From the NCBI GenBank assembly GCA_030278955.1, contig JAOANR010000008.1:45120055-45184054 (forward strand): a DNA stretch of 64,000 nt. Direction: 5' to 3'. Source of the DNA: Hygrophila difformis. Taxonomy: Eukaryota > Streptophyta > Magnoliopsida > Lamiales > Acanthaceae. A program made the position numbers and the translations under genes. Every line of letters starts with the position of its first letter. The stretch's first letter is position 1. This document shows, in pieces, positions 34,890-44,194 of the stretch. The notes beneath the pieces are model-generated. The model saw nothing but the letters and a program-made list of their open reading frames with translations, was not told the origin of the DNA and made no database searches.

Positions 34890-35637
34890 CTATGAAATTG
34901 GAACTTCATCGAAGGAACCAAGGACTTCAATAAAGAAATCTGGATCGGGGGAAACTCAGATCACAGATCTTCCTTATGAGATTCTTGGAAACATTTTATC
35001 AAGATTGGCATTTGACCACCTTGAGACTGTCTTTAATTGTAAACTAGTCTGCAAAGAACTCGAAAAGGCTACTCATCATCCTTTAGTCTTGAAAAAGGCT
35101 TCTCTTGAAGATTTTTCAGCATGGGGATGGGGAACTTTTGAAGAGACACAAAGTCTTTTCCTTGAAAGCTGCAAAAATGCAGGAAATTGGATGTATCAGT
35201 TACATGAGGCATTGCGTTTGTTCGTTAAAGACAAGAATGAACAAGCAGCATTTGAACTCTTAAAACCTGCAATTACTGATAATCACCCTCCATCCATTTA
35301 TGTAAAAGCTCTCATGCTCTTAAGTAAGGATGAAAGGGAAGAGCAAGAGAAGGGAATTTGGCTCTTCGCTCCTCTGTGCAAGAATAGACAAAGACTCAAA
35401 GATCTTCGACTTCAAGTCAGAGGGTGGTTATCAAGTTATGAGGAATTCATCTCACCCTTTCAAGGACAACCCAAGAAGAGACTTTGTGACCTTAGGAGCT
35501 ATTATGATAACAATCAAGGTCCTTCAAGGAATACCTATGGAGTCGTGTCAATTTACTGTATGAGGTGCTTAGTCTCTGAGCATTGTAATCTGTTCCTCAG
35601 ATTTGGAATTGAGGCAGAGACACCCCCTCATTTGTAA
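34890..35637 (+). CDS. F-box protein, unit 5 (intact second exon)
   Basis: The frame is open from the acceptor to TAA at 35635-35637, about 248 residues. A Ser/Lys-rich leader absent from the other units precedes the F-box (TDLPYEILGNILSRLAFDHLETVF). Then come CKNAGNWMYQLHEALRLFVKDKN, AFELLKPAITDNHPPSI, SPFQGQPKKRLC and a Cys tail (YCMRC, EHC). The frame also stays open upstream through the intron end to 34858, but that part reads as a pyrimidine tract. As in unit 4, the first exon is missing locally and the phase fits the 17-nt exon type. Predicted SCF adaptor, At2g35280-like by layout; target unknown. Confidence 0.75.
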
Positions 35638-35790
35638 TTGATAGGTTGAATGTCATAAGAAACACCATGCTTTGTAATTCCATACTAAGAACCTGATGAA
35701 TTTTATGTTTTGCTTTTGATAAATGATGTTTTGAATTCAAATTTTCTGCTATTTTCTGATTAAATTAGACTCAGTCAGCATTGAAATCTT

Positions 35791-35817
35791 CACATTTAGA
35801 GCAAATCTCTAAATGTG
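35791..35817 (+). repeat. Stem-loop 1, resembles the C polypurine tract
   Basis: CACATTTAGAG and CTCTAAATGTG form a perfect 11-bp stem around CAAAT. AGTATGGTGAT follows, very like the sequence at the true PPT-LTR border (TCTAAATGTGAGGATGGTGA at 48757-48776). Confidence 0.75.
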
Positions 35818-35890
35818 AGTATGGTGATATCATGGATAGAATGGTGAATATAAAAAGGAAATCTGATATTATGTTTCTTTTTATCATTTG

Positions 35891-35917
35891 CACATTTAGA
35901 GTCAAGCTCTAAATGTG
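35891..35917 (+). repeat. Stem-loop 2, resembles the C polypurine tract
   Basis: The same 11-bp arms around TCAAG, exactly 100 bp downstream of the first, again followed by AGTATGGTGA. The two may be a direct duplication or a functional pair. Confidence 0.75.
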
Positions 35918-35969
35918 AGTATGGTGACACTAACTTATCAGTTGTTCTTATTTCTTAAGGATTCATAAG

Positions 35970-38900
35970 ATGACCTATGAAGAACTTCAAGCTCGAAGTA
36001 TAGAATCGGATAAGAAAGAGAAATCATTCTTGACAAAGGTGAAAACAGTTAACATGATAGAAACCATTCGGAAAAGTGGTGGATGGACAAGAATGCAAAT
36101 CTCACCTCCAGACTTTTATATCAATCCATTCATGTTTCAACATATACCAGACAAGGAAAAGGAATCATTGAGGATTGATTTAGAAGAAGCATTCTGGAAT
36201 AAGATGAATAGATTTTGGGATGATCAAATGATAATTCTGATCAATGACAGGCATCTGCCTAATGAAATCAGACTGGAAAGACTTTTGGAAAGGGAAAGGA
36301 AGTGCATGGCTGAGTGGAATCAGGAATGCTACAGAATCATCAATCCGAAAGATCAAACAGGGCTGGAGTTGGATTACTTTGATCCTCAACCACTACCAAA
36401 ATATGTGAAGCGACTCACCAAATATTGCTGCAAACTCAATGAAATCCGGAATGCTAGAGTCTATGATGCTCAGCAGGCACTCCCTGCATACATGCCTCCA
36501 ACATTCCTGAACAAGAAGGGACCCGTTGAACAGAATTTCCTGACAAATCTGGCCCTTGATAGAATTATTGATGCTCGGATCAACTTAAGGCATGACTTAG
36601 AACCTTATTTCAAGAAAGCTAAACAAGGTAAGGCGGTATGGAAGGATGTCCTTAGAATTATTCAGGAAGCTAGAAATAGCTGGATCAGGTATATGAATAA
36701 CTGGTCTAAAGGGGAAGATCTAAGGAAAAGGATTCTTAAACCAGGGTTGATAAGGAAACCTGATGAGGAATTTCCTTTGGAGGAGTTTGTTGATTTGATG
36801 CAAGAGCAGCAAGCATGGATTAAGGATGCAGAGGAGAGAGAAGCTGAGAGATCAGGCAAAAACAGAAAGCAGAGATCAGATGCAAAACAGACACCACAAA
36901 ATATAGTAAGGAATATTTTCAGAGAATCAGTTGTTAATGAAGGACTGGAACCTGTAGCGAATTTCAGAAAGATTTCAGCCCCATCAATAACACCAGCAGA
37001 TGCAGATCTTCTCATTACAGATAGACCCAATAAGATCATGAAGAGATTACCTCCAACTCTCCAACAGGAAGTTCATGGATATGTCCAGGAGAGGAAGAAA
37101 GAATTCATTGAGAAGTACGTCATGTATGATGCTATGTGCAGGGAAAATGCATACAAGGAGCATAGACCCTATACTGATCAAACACAAGGAAGAATTCAGC
37201 AGGTAATCATTGATGATTGGGATGCATGGAATGAGAAATATCTGAATAGAAAGGGAATGAATATCATGCTGAAAGGATTGGGCAAGAATTTCTATGTTAA
37301 GAAGCACGATTCAGATGAAGAGAGTACAGATGATGAGCAAAGAATTGAGAAGATGAGAGTAGTTGATGAGGTCACAACTATTGTGGGAGAAAAGAATGAA
37401 GAGAATGATGAAATTCATCCGATTCTGCAAGAAAGTATGGATTGCTATTATGCAAACAAACGAAAGGCAGATCGTGAATGGGAGGAACTCATGAGAACTC
37501 AAGACAAGAAAGGTAAGAAGAAAGTATCCACCAAAAAGAGAAAGTCACACAATTTCAGTTCAAGCACTTCAGATGAAGTACCAATAGCTAAGAAAAGGAC
37601 TGGGAGAAAGGTGGAGACAAGCAGATCTGAGAAAACTAGCCGAATTCCAAAGAAGAAGAAAAATGAAGATGAGCTAGCAACCAAAGAAATTCTGGATTTG
37701 ACAAAAGATTTAATGGATGAAGATGTTGAGATTTTACAATCAGCTCAAGAAAAGAAAGAAGTTGTTATCTACAAAAGGAGAGGAAAGTTACCTTCTGAGC
37801 AGAAGGAGACCAATCCTGAAGAATTTAAGCAGCAAGGGTCTTCTCTTGAGAATGTAGAACAATTGGGAATCACTCCTGAGAAAGAAAAGCAACAAGAAAA
37901 AGAACCTGAAAAGCCAGTCAAGAAGTTCAGAATAAAGATGAAGGCTAGAAAGCCTAAATATGTGATACATGATACCAGCTCTGAAGAAGAAAAGGTCGAA
38001 CCAACTCTAGGGATAGTTCCCTACACAGAGAGGTTGGAGCTCACTCCTTATACTAATTTGGAAGTGGGGGACATAGATCCAGAAGGCTGGAGAGCATGTA
38101 TTGAAGAACATCAACCTGATGAACAAGGATCAACAAAACCGAGCACTGATCTCCAACAGGTTCAGATTGCTGAAAAAGATGATAGAGAAGAGCAAGATGA
38201 AGATCAGCAAGCTCAGGTTAAAAGGGATCTTATTCAAAGTCAGATTGATTTACAAGGATTTTTAGAAAAAGAAACTGAACAAGGTGTACCACCAGAACAA
38301 GCTGCAGATGAACAAGAATTTGTGAATCAAATTGAGAAATCAGTGGCGGACACATTTCAGGAACAGACACTTGAAGATTTACAAACTTTTGAAGATATGA
38401 ACTTGCATGGAACCACAGTAGGGAACATGACTTACTCTCTGGAAGGACTGATTAAAAAGTTCAGAAAATTGGCTAGAGAAGGAGGGAATGCACGCACCTC
38501 AGTAGAACAAGCAAGTGAATATGCAGCTAAACTTGAGTCAGAATTAGAGGAAATCCAACAACAAATAAATTCTGACCAAGTAGTGGAACCATCTCCATTA
38601 GCAATTCAAGCTTATGAAGAAGAAGTGCAGAGAAATGAAACTCAAGAAGTTCAGCAGAGAAAATATTTTATGGAAGACACTGTCAGTCAATATCTCAGAA
38701 CACAGACGAATGCTGAAAATCAAATGAATCAATGGCTCCTTCCACCTCAAGTCAGGGATGAAGTAGTTCAGAGAGCAATTGCAAGGATGAATGATCCTGA
38801 ATGGGCCGCAGAACAGAAGAAGAAAGCAGAAGAATATTTTGGAATCAAAGGATTTCTAGATTCAGAACCTACTACTATTCCTCTTCTACTAAACGAACCT

Positions 38901-39335
38901 GTACAGGAAGATCCCACAGAGATCTTAAATCAGCATAGCCTTGAAATTACTGAGAAGGTAGATACCAGCACGTCATTGATACATGATTCAGGTATAGGCA
39001 ATTCACAACATGATGACACTGATAGAGTCCAAGAAGAACATCTAGAGCCTGACCATGAGCAAAACTCAGAACAAGTTCATGAAGAAAACGTGGAACCTGC
39101 TCAAGAAGGAGGCCAAACAGAAGAAGAAGGAAATGAGAATGCTGGGGATGAGCAGGAAGAAGCACAAGAATCCGAGGGAAATGAATCAGATACGTCTGAA
39201 GGATCATCCCCCGGAAAAGATGTTCCAGAATTGCTACCTTTGAGTTATTGGGGAAAGAATAGTCCAAAGGTGAGGTTGTCAATCCCTGATAGCATTGAAA
39301 GAGGACTGAATTTACAGAAGAAGAAATCAAGGTAA
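35970..39335 (+). CDS. Large ORF of unknown function in C (1121 codons)
   Basis: ATG at 35970 opens an uninterrupted frame. I do not recognise a domain in the first part. Residues 1-450 are globular-looking, rich in Trp, Arg and Glu (RKSGGWTRMQISPPDFYINP, WNKMNRFWDDQ). Around 505-565 there are several basic clusters (KKGKKKVSTKKRKS, KKRTGRK, RIPKKKK), likely nuclear localisation or nucleic-acid binding. The rest is acidic and Gln/Glu-rich with a probable coiled coil near 840-875 and a Glu/Asn/Ser-rich tail. It lies between the F-box array and the split gene, in the place where Athila elements often have an env-like ORF, but I see no signal peptide or membrane segment. The next gene opens in the -1 frame and overlaps its end by about 37 bp. 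Confidence 0.7.
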   Translation: MTYEELQARSIESDKKEKSFLTKVKTVNMIETIRKSGGWTRMQISPPDFYINPFMFQHIPDKEKESLRIDLEEAFWNKMNRFWDDQMIILINDRHLPNEIRLERLLERERKCMAEWNQECYRIINPKDQTGLELDYFDPQPLPKYVKRLTKYCCKLNEIRNARVYDAQQALPAYMPPTFLNKKGPVEQNFLTNLALDRIIDARINLRHDLEPYFKKAKQGKAVWKDVLRIIQEARNSWIRYMNNWSKGEDLRKRILKPGLIRKPDEEFPLEEFVDLMQEQQAWIKDAEEREAERSGKNRKQRSDAKQTPQNIVRNIFRESVVNEGLEPVANFRKISAPSITPADADLLITDRPNKIMKRLPPTLQQEVHGYVQERKKEFIEKYVMYDAMCRENAYKEHRPYTDQTQGRIQQVIIDDWDAWNEKYLNRKGMNIMLKGLGKNFYVKKHDSDEESTDDEQRIEKMRVVDEVTTIVGEKNEENDEIHPILQESMDCYYANKRKADREWEELMRTQDKKGKKKVSTKKRKSHNFSSSTSDEVPIAKKRTGRKVETSRSEKTSRIPKKKKNEDELATKEILDLTKDLMDEDVEILQSAQEKKEVVIYKRRGKLPSEQKETNPEEFKQQGSSLENVEQLGITPEKEKQQEKEPEKPVKKFRIKMKARKPKYVIHDTSSEEEKVEPTLGIVPYTERLELTPYTNLEVGDIDPEGWRACIEEHQPDEQGSTKPSTDLQQVQIAEKDDREEQDEDQQAQVKRDLIQSQIDLQGFLEKETEQGVPPEQAADEQEFVNQIEKSVADTFQEQTLEDLQTFEDMNLHGTTVGNMTYSLEGLIKKFRKLAREGGNARTSVEQASEYAAKLESELEEIQQQINSDQVVEPSPLAIQAYEEEVQRNETQEVQQRKYFMEDTVSQYLRTQTNAENQMNQWLLPPQVRDEVVQRAIARMNDPEWAAEQKKKAEEYFGIKGFLDSEPTTIPLLLNEPVQEDPTEILNQHSLEITEKVDTSTSLIHDSGIGNSQHDDTDRVQEEHLEPDHEQNSEQVHEENVEPAQEGGQTEEEGNENAGDEQEEAQESEGNESDTSEGSSPGKDVPELLPLSYWGKNSPKVRLSIPDSIERGLNLQKKKSR

Positions 39336-39713
39336 AGTTTAATGGAAGAAAGGAGGCATTGGAGAACTACTTGGGGATGTCCAAAATGATTGTTCCGGAC
39401 AAAGGATTTCATCCCAAGTGGCTGGATCATAAGTGTATCAGCTACTGGAGGAGGATCAATGAATGGGACATTTTCATGAGACACAATAACAAATGTGGTT
39501 ATGTGGAACTGACCAGGGAGTTCTATGCTAACTTTGATGTTGAGGCAGAAACAACATGGATTAGAGGGAAAACAGTGCACGTCACTGTAGAAACTCTAAA
39601 TGATCTGATACAGGCACCTTTGTTAGAGCAGCCAGAAGTTAAGTCTGAGGTTCTATTGAGGAAGAAAACTCAAGGAAATAAACTTGTTAATGCTAGAAAA
39701 ATGGCACTGGGAT

Positions 39714-42123
39714 TGTAACACCCCGGTTTTTGGTCACCCAGGTCGGGATGTCACCGCCACACCTCCCTAGCAAGACACGGTTTCTCCGAGCTTACTAAAG
39801 AGATGCAAGGCTATGGTTTTTCAGAATTTAAAATATTCAAACAGCCCATTCATATATAATTTGAAAATAATACATCAAAGTTGCAGCGGAAAATAATATT
39901 TACATAAGTATAATGCAGCGGAATTTAAATATAGCCAACACGGCCAGAATACGGGTTAAACAGGCCCGTTCATGCAAGGTCTAGTCTAATACAAAAATTC
40001 AAAATAATATATCATCCCAAGCTTCCCGTGTATGCATATGACGATGCATAATTCTCAACTCTGGAAGAAAAAGAAAAAGAAAATGGTTTGGTCAGCACTA
40101 CGTGCTGAGTAAGTTAACACATACATAACTATGGGGTTTCAAAGCCATTATTTAATATTTAAAGAAAACATGTGCACAACACCACATAATTTAATTTATT
40201 TCGCTAACAATCATTCAAACGACAGAGACTTCATAAGATCATAAATATAATTGGCAAAGTAAAACAATTGCAAGACATACTTTAAGGCATAATCCAAAAG
40301 GAACAATTTTCGAGTCTCCTAGTTTCATATCTCATGTCTCATGTTTCAAGTTTATGTTTCAATTGCCATTCGGCAAGCAAATATTTCAATTGCCTTCCGG
40401 CAAGCAGTATATTTCAATTGCCTTTCGGCAAGCAGTATATTTCAATTGCCTTTCGGCAAGCAGGATATTTCAATTGCCTTTCGGCAAGCAGGATATTTCA
40501 ATTGCCTTTCGGCAAGCAAGATATTTCAATTGCCTTTCGGCAAGCATCGTATTTCATGCGTATTTTATTTCAAAGGAATTCCCAATCATTTAAACCTTAA
40601 AGGCTAATTTCTCAAGTTTAGTAAGTTTCTCAAAATATACTATTTCAGGACGCTATCCGCTCCGATATCATTCAAAATCTTTTTCAACAAGATTTTTCAA
40701 GATTTGACTCGGTCAACCATCGTTTACTCTTAAATTCGTCTAAATTCAGATTTAATTCCAAAAATTCCGAAAATTCACTACTGACTCAGAAACGTCGAGA
40801 CGAACAACTTTCGTGTTTTAGCTTTTTCAATCCGAGATACCCAATTATGTCAAAAACGTCAATCTTCGCAGAAACACAAATCTGTCCGAATTTTATATGT
40901 CACAGTTTAAAGATTTCAAATTCTACCATAGCAAATCAACTCCAAATTTAATGAAATTTTACAGAGACCATCTTAAGACATTTATCTACAACTTTCATGT
41001 TCGGCAAAAGATCTAAATCGGCCTAGAACCCTAGTCAAAAACGTCATCAAGTTCTGACCTAAGTTTCGTCAAGAATTTCAAGATCTAGTTTCCAACAGTT
41101 CGGTTTCAACGGGTTTTCACATATCAAATCAACTCCAAAAATTCTCAAAAATTTACAGTAGCTATTTCTAAGTCTTAGGAAGTTTTTCGTGTTTTAAGTT
41201 TTTCCGTTTGAGTTCGTTTTAAGGTTCAGAAAAATTCATCAAATCTGTTGCGCCGATAGAAAGTTTAGATTGACAGATTTACGGTTTCTTGATAATCTTT
41301 TAGTTTTGAATGTTTTAATTCATCCCAAAACCATGTAAGAGTTAACTTACTCAGTTTATGAACGTCGGGGATGTCTGATTCGGAGGCATGGCTTCCAGAT
41401 CACCGTTTCTCCTCTCCGTTCGTCGGGTTCTACGATCTCAACGTTTGGAGATCCTTGGATTTTCGTCCAAAGCTGCTGCCTCCGTTTGGTGCTTTCCGTC
41501 GACTCCGAATTTAGGGTTTCGAACGTATAGAAGGTTGTAGGGTTTTGTAAACTTGTTTGGGGCTCCCAAGGGGTTTATTTATAGATTTCCCAAGCCCTAG
41601 GACGTCCAACATCTGACCTAAGGGTCTTGGGTCGAGAGATGTTCAACCGAAAGTCGAAAAATCCGCGTTCGGGCGAGAGATTCACGCAACGGGCAAATCT
41701 GTCAAGTGGCGCGGTCGTGGCGCGCTAATCCCCCTTCACCGCGTGGCCACCGCGCGACTCTCGCCTGGACTTCGGTCCGGGCGGGTCGTGCGATCCGTCG
41801 TGCCTTTCCGCCTCTCTTTCGGACTTCTATCCCCCTATGTTCCCGGATTCGGATTTCCGGGGTATCTTCGGGCTCCGATTTCCTATCTAATTTTATTCGG
41901 ACCTAAATTTATATTTGGACTCGAGTTATTGAGTGCATGGGTGTCGGGTCCCCGTGTAACCATTTATTCGATTAGATTGTCTTCGGCTTCCCGGGTTCTC
42001 GAAACTTTGATTCCTTTTCAATCTAATTTCCATTTCTCATTTCCTCTACATTTATTTCTTTATTTATTGTATTTATTTTATTTATTGTATTTATTTTATG
42101 TTGGAATATTCTCGGGTATTACA
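39714..42123 (-). repeat. 3' LTR of B
   Basis: As written it begins TGTAACACCCCGGTTTTTGG and ends CTCGGGTATTACA. It contains a 28-bp minisatellite (40357-40550) and a GC-rich block around 41705-41780 shared with the E and A LTRs. Confidence 0.9.
40357..40550. repeat. 28-bp minisatellite, seven copies
   Basis: The unit carries CAATTGCCTTTCGGCAAGCA and is repeated seven times with few changes. Because 28 is not a multiple of three, all three plus frames stay open, giving spurious 79-88 codon ORFs. GCCTTTCGGCAAGC is itself a near palindrome (GCC..GGC). Confidence 0.9.
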
Positions 42124-42139
42124 GTCTACCCTCCTTAAG
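42124..42139 (-). other. Polypurine tract of B
   Basis: The minus strand reads CTTAAGGAGGGTAGAC directly before the LTR, as in array A. Confidence 0.75.
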
Positions 42140-42391
42140 AATCAACTTCGTCCTCGAAGTTGTGTTTCGGCTTTTCTTGTGCTAAGGTCTTGTGTTTGTT
42201 TTATTATGTTGTGACTGAACTTAGAATTAAAACTTCTAAGCTGCCTACGTACCCGGTGAAGGGATCAAGCCATAACGTAGTTCAAAAATTTATTTAGGAT
42301 ACATATTGCCGAGCCAAAATAATGCAACTACTTTATTACGGGGTATCACATCCTCTCCCCCTTAGGACTCCAGTTATGTCCCCATAACTGC

Positions 42392-43543
42392 CTATTCAGT
42401 ACTCTCGAGAGGTTTCGGGTTTTGGTCTTTATTCTGATGGTACTGGTGCCGTTGGTTGTTGCCACCTCGACCGTCTGGGTTTCGTGGTTGCTTAAGTCGA
42501 GTAGTCACACCCTCTCTCTTGTCGATATTCTCTTTCCGGGTCCGGCAATCACGCAGCTGATGACCATGTCGACCACATCGAAGGCATGCTCCAGGCTGAG
42601 GGCATCCTCTCGCATAATGCGGTTTACCACACTTTGGACATGGTGACGCATAGTCACCATGGTTGAAGACTATCCCCTTTTTCTCCCCATTGTCATTTTG
42701 ATGTTGTCCTTTCGAGTTTCCATCGAAATGGTCCTTATCCACCTTGTACTCTCCTTGGGGTCCTTGGTTAGCCTCATCTACCGGTTTCCGTTTCAGTCCT
42801 TGGACTCGTGCAACCGCCACCGCACGATCATAAACCGTCTACAGGTTCGTGAATTGTCCGACTGCAAGTATCTCCCGGATACTAAGGTTCAGACCCATCT
42901 CAAATTTCTGAGCCTTGTCAGAGTCGGTTGGTACTATCCTCGTAGCAAATCGTACCAATTCCTTAAACCGGGTGTAATACTCCTGCACCGTCCGTCCCTC
43001 TTGCTTCAGTGATAAAAACTCTTCGTACATTGCCGCCTTGGTGCTCATGGGGTAGAATCGGTCCCTTAGATCCTCCTTAAGTTTAATCCACGAATAAGCT
43101 TCTTCCGCTTCCTCTAAATTCCTCTGGTGGTCTTGCCACCACTCATCGGCTTCGCCTCCTAAGTAGTAGGTTGCTACTCGTGTCTTTGCCTCATCAGGAC
43201 ATTTGATAGCATCCAAGAGCTTATCAAATGTATGGATCCACCCCTCTAGTTTGGCGGGATCCTCCTGCCCATCATAACGTGGTGGTTGATAGGGATTCAC
43301 CAACGCTAGATAGTTGGTTTGAGCTACGGGCGGAGTTACTGCTGCAGGTGTCCTATGCACCTCCGCATTTCCTAATGCTACTAGAAATCCCTCTATCGTT
43401 TTTAAACGTGCTTCCATATTATTGGGCGCTTGAGGCACTTGCTCTCCTAGGTTCTGAGGACTTTCGCTGTTGTTGGGCGTGTTGGAAAGGTTAGCATCAG
43501 TGCCGTTTGGACTCACCTTCCTTGGTTTCCTCCTAGGCGCCAT
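42392..43543 (-). pseudogene. Gag of B, Tekay-type, one nonsense codon
   Basis: ATG at 43543 (MAPRRKPRK) opens a Gag of about 383 codons. There is a disordered N-terminus, then NYLALVNPYQPPRYDGQEDP, the capsid-like region with YYLGGEADEWW and [22 protein letters not shown], a basic linker, and two CCHC knuckles (CPKCGKPHYARGC, CLRCGRHGHQLRDC). A TAG at 42839-42841, for Gln in the relatives, is the only break. The frame ends at 42392 soon after the knuckles, with no protease. The gag of E ends in a similar way (DQNPN.LE..E), so this short form is a family trait rather than a deletion unique to B. Confidence 0.88.
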
Positions 43544-44179
43544 TTTCTGTTATAACGTGTATAGATTAGTTTATCTTGGTTTAGATAGATTGCTCGAACA
43601 AGACGTTTCGTAAATTTCTAATTTCAAATTTTCGGATTTGTGGTTTGGAACTCCAAACAAGATTTTTGGAATAAAAAGTGTTTTAATAAAACTTGATTTT
43701 CTTATTGTTCCACATGAGGAAGTTTTCTAGTTCGTACCATGATAGGAATGGCTAGAGCCGAGATTTGTTATGCTTAGGTGTGCGCTTAGATGAACGCGAT
43801 CTAGAACTAAGGCAGGATCAGTATCTAGTTATTGCTTCTAATTCGATGTCATGCCTCAAGATTATATAGGTGTAACAAGAGATCTAAGTTAATTTCGCCA
43901 AGATTCTAAGTTCAAATTCGCAAAGATTCTAAGTTAAAAATTCGCAAAGATTCTAAGTTCTCTACATAAAAGAGATGCAATATGCAAATGCGAATGATGG
44001 TTTCCCCCCAAAAATAATTTATGCACTATATATATTTTTCCCATGGGTTTTAAAATAAAAATTTCTCCATGGAAATAATACTTTAAAATTTAAAATAATA
44101 GTCAAAATATTAATAATAGTTTAAAAATAATAATGGTTTAAAAATAATAGTTTAAAAATACTAGCTTAAAAATATCCGG
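43544..44179. other. B 5' leader
   Basis: Non-coding, with short direct repeats of a TTCGCAAAGATTCTAAGTT-like phrase (about 43907-43960). No leader ORF like that of array A is present. Confidence 0.6.
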
Positions 44180-44191
44180 GCTTTGATACCA
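44180..44191 (-). other. Primer binding site of B (tRNA-iMet type)
   Basis: The minus strand reads TGGTATCAAAGC, one change from the iMet complement used by array A, three nucleotides inside the LTR. Confidence 0.8.
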
Positions 44192-44194
44192 ACT

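Larger units (their letters stand above)
35638..35969. other. Spacer with two PPT-like hairpins
   Basis: This separates the F-box array from the next ORF. It contains the twin stem-loops annotated below, 100 bp apart. No gene is seen. Confidence 0.6.

Noticed and set aside
35970..39335. Calling the 1121-codon ORF an envelope protein
   Set aside because: No signal peptide, furin-like site or membrane segment is visible; position alone is not enough.
40357..40550. CRISPR-like array
   Set aside because: The units are contiguous 28-bp tandem repeats with no unique spacers, in a plant LTR.
40334..40607. Three overlapping 79-88 codon ORFs (also at 44815-45088)
   Set aside because: They are the three frames of a 28-bp minisatellite without stops, not genes.
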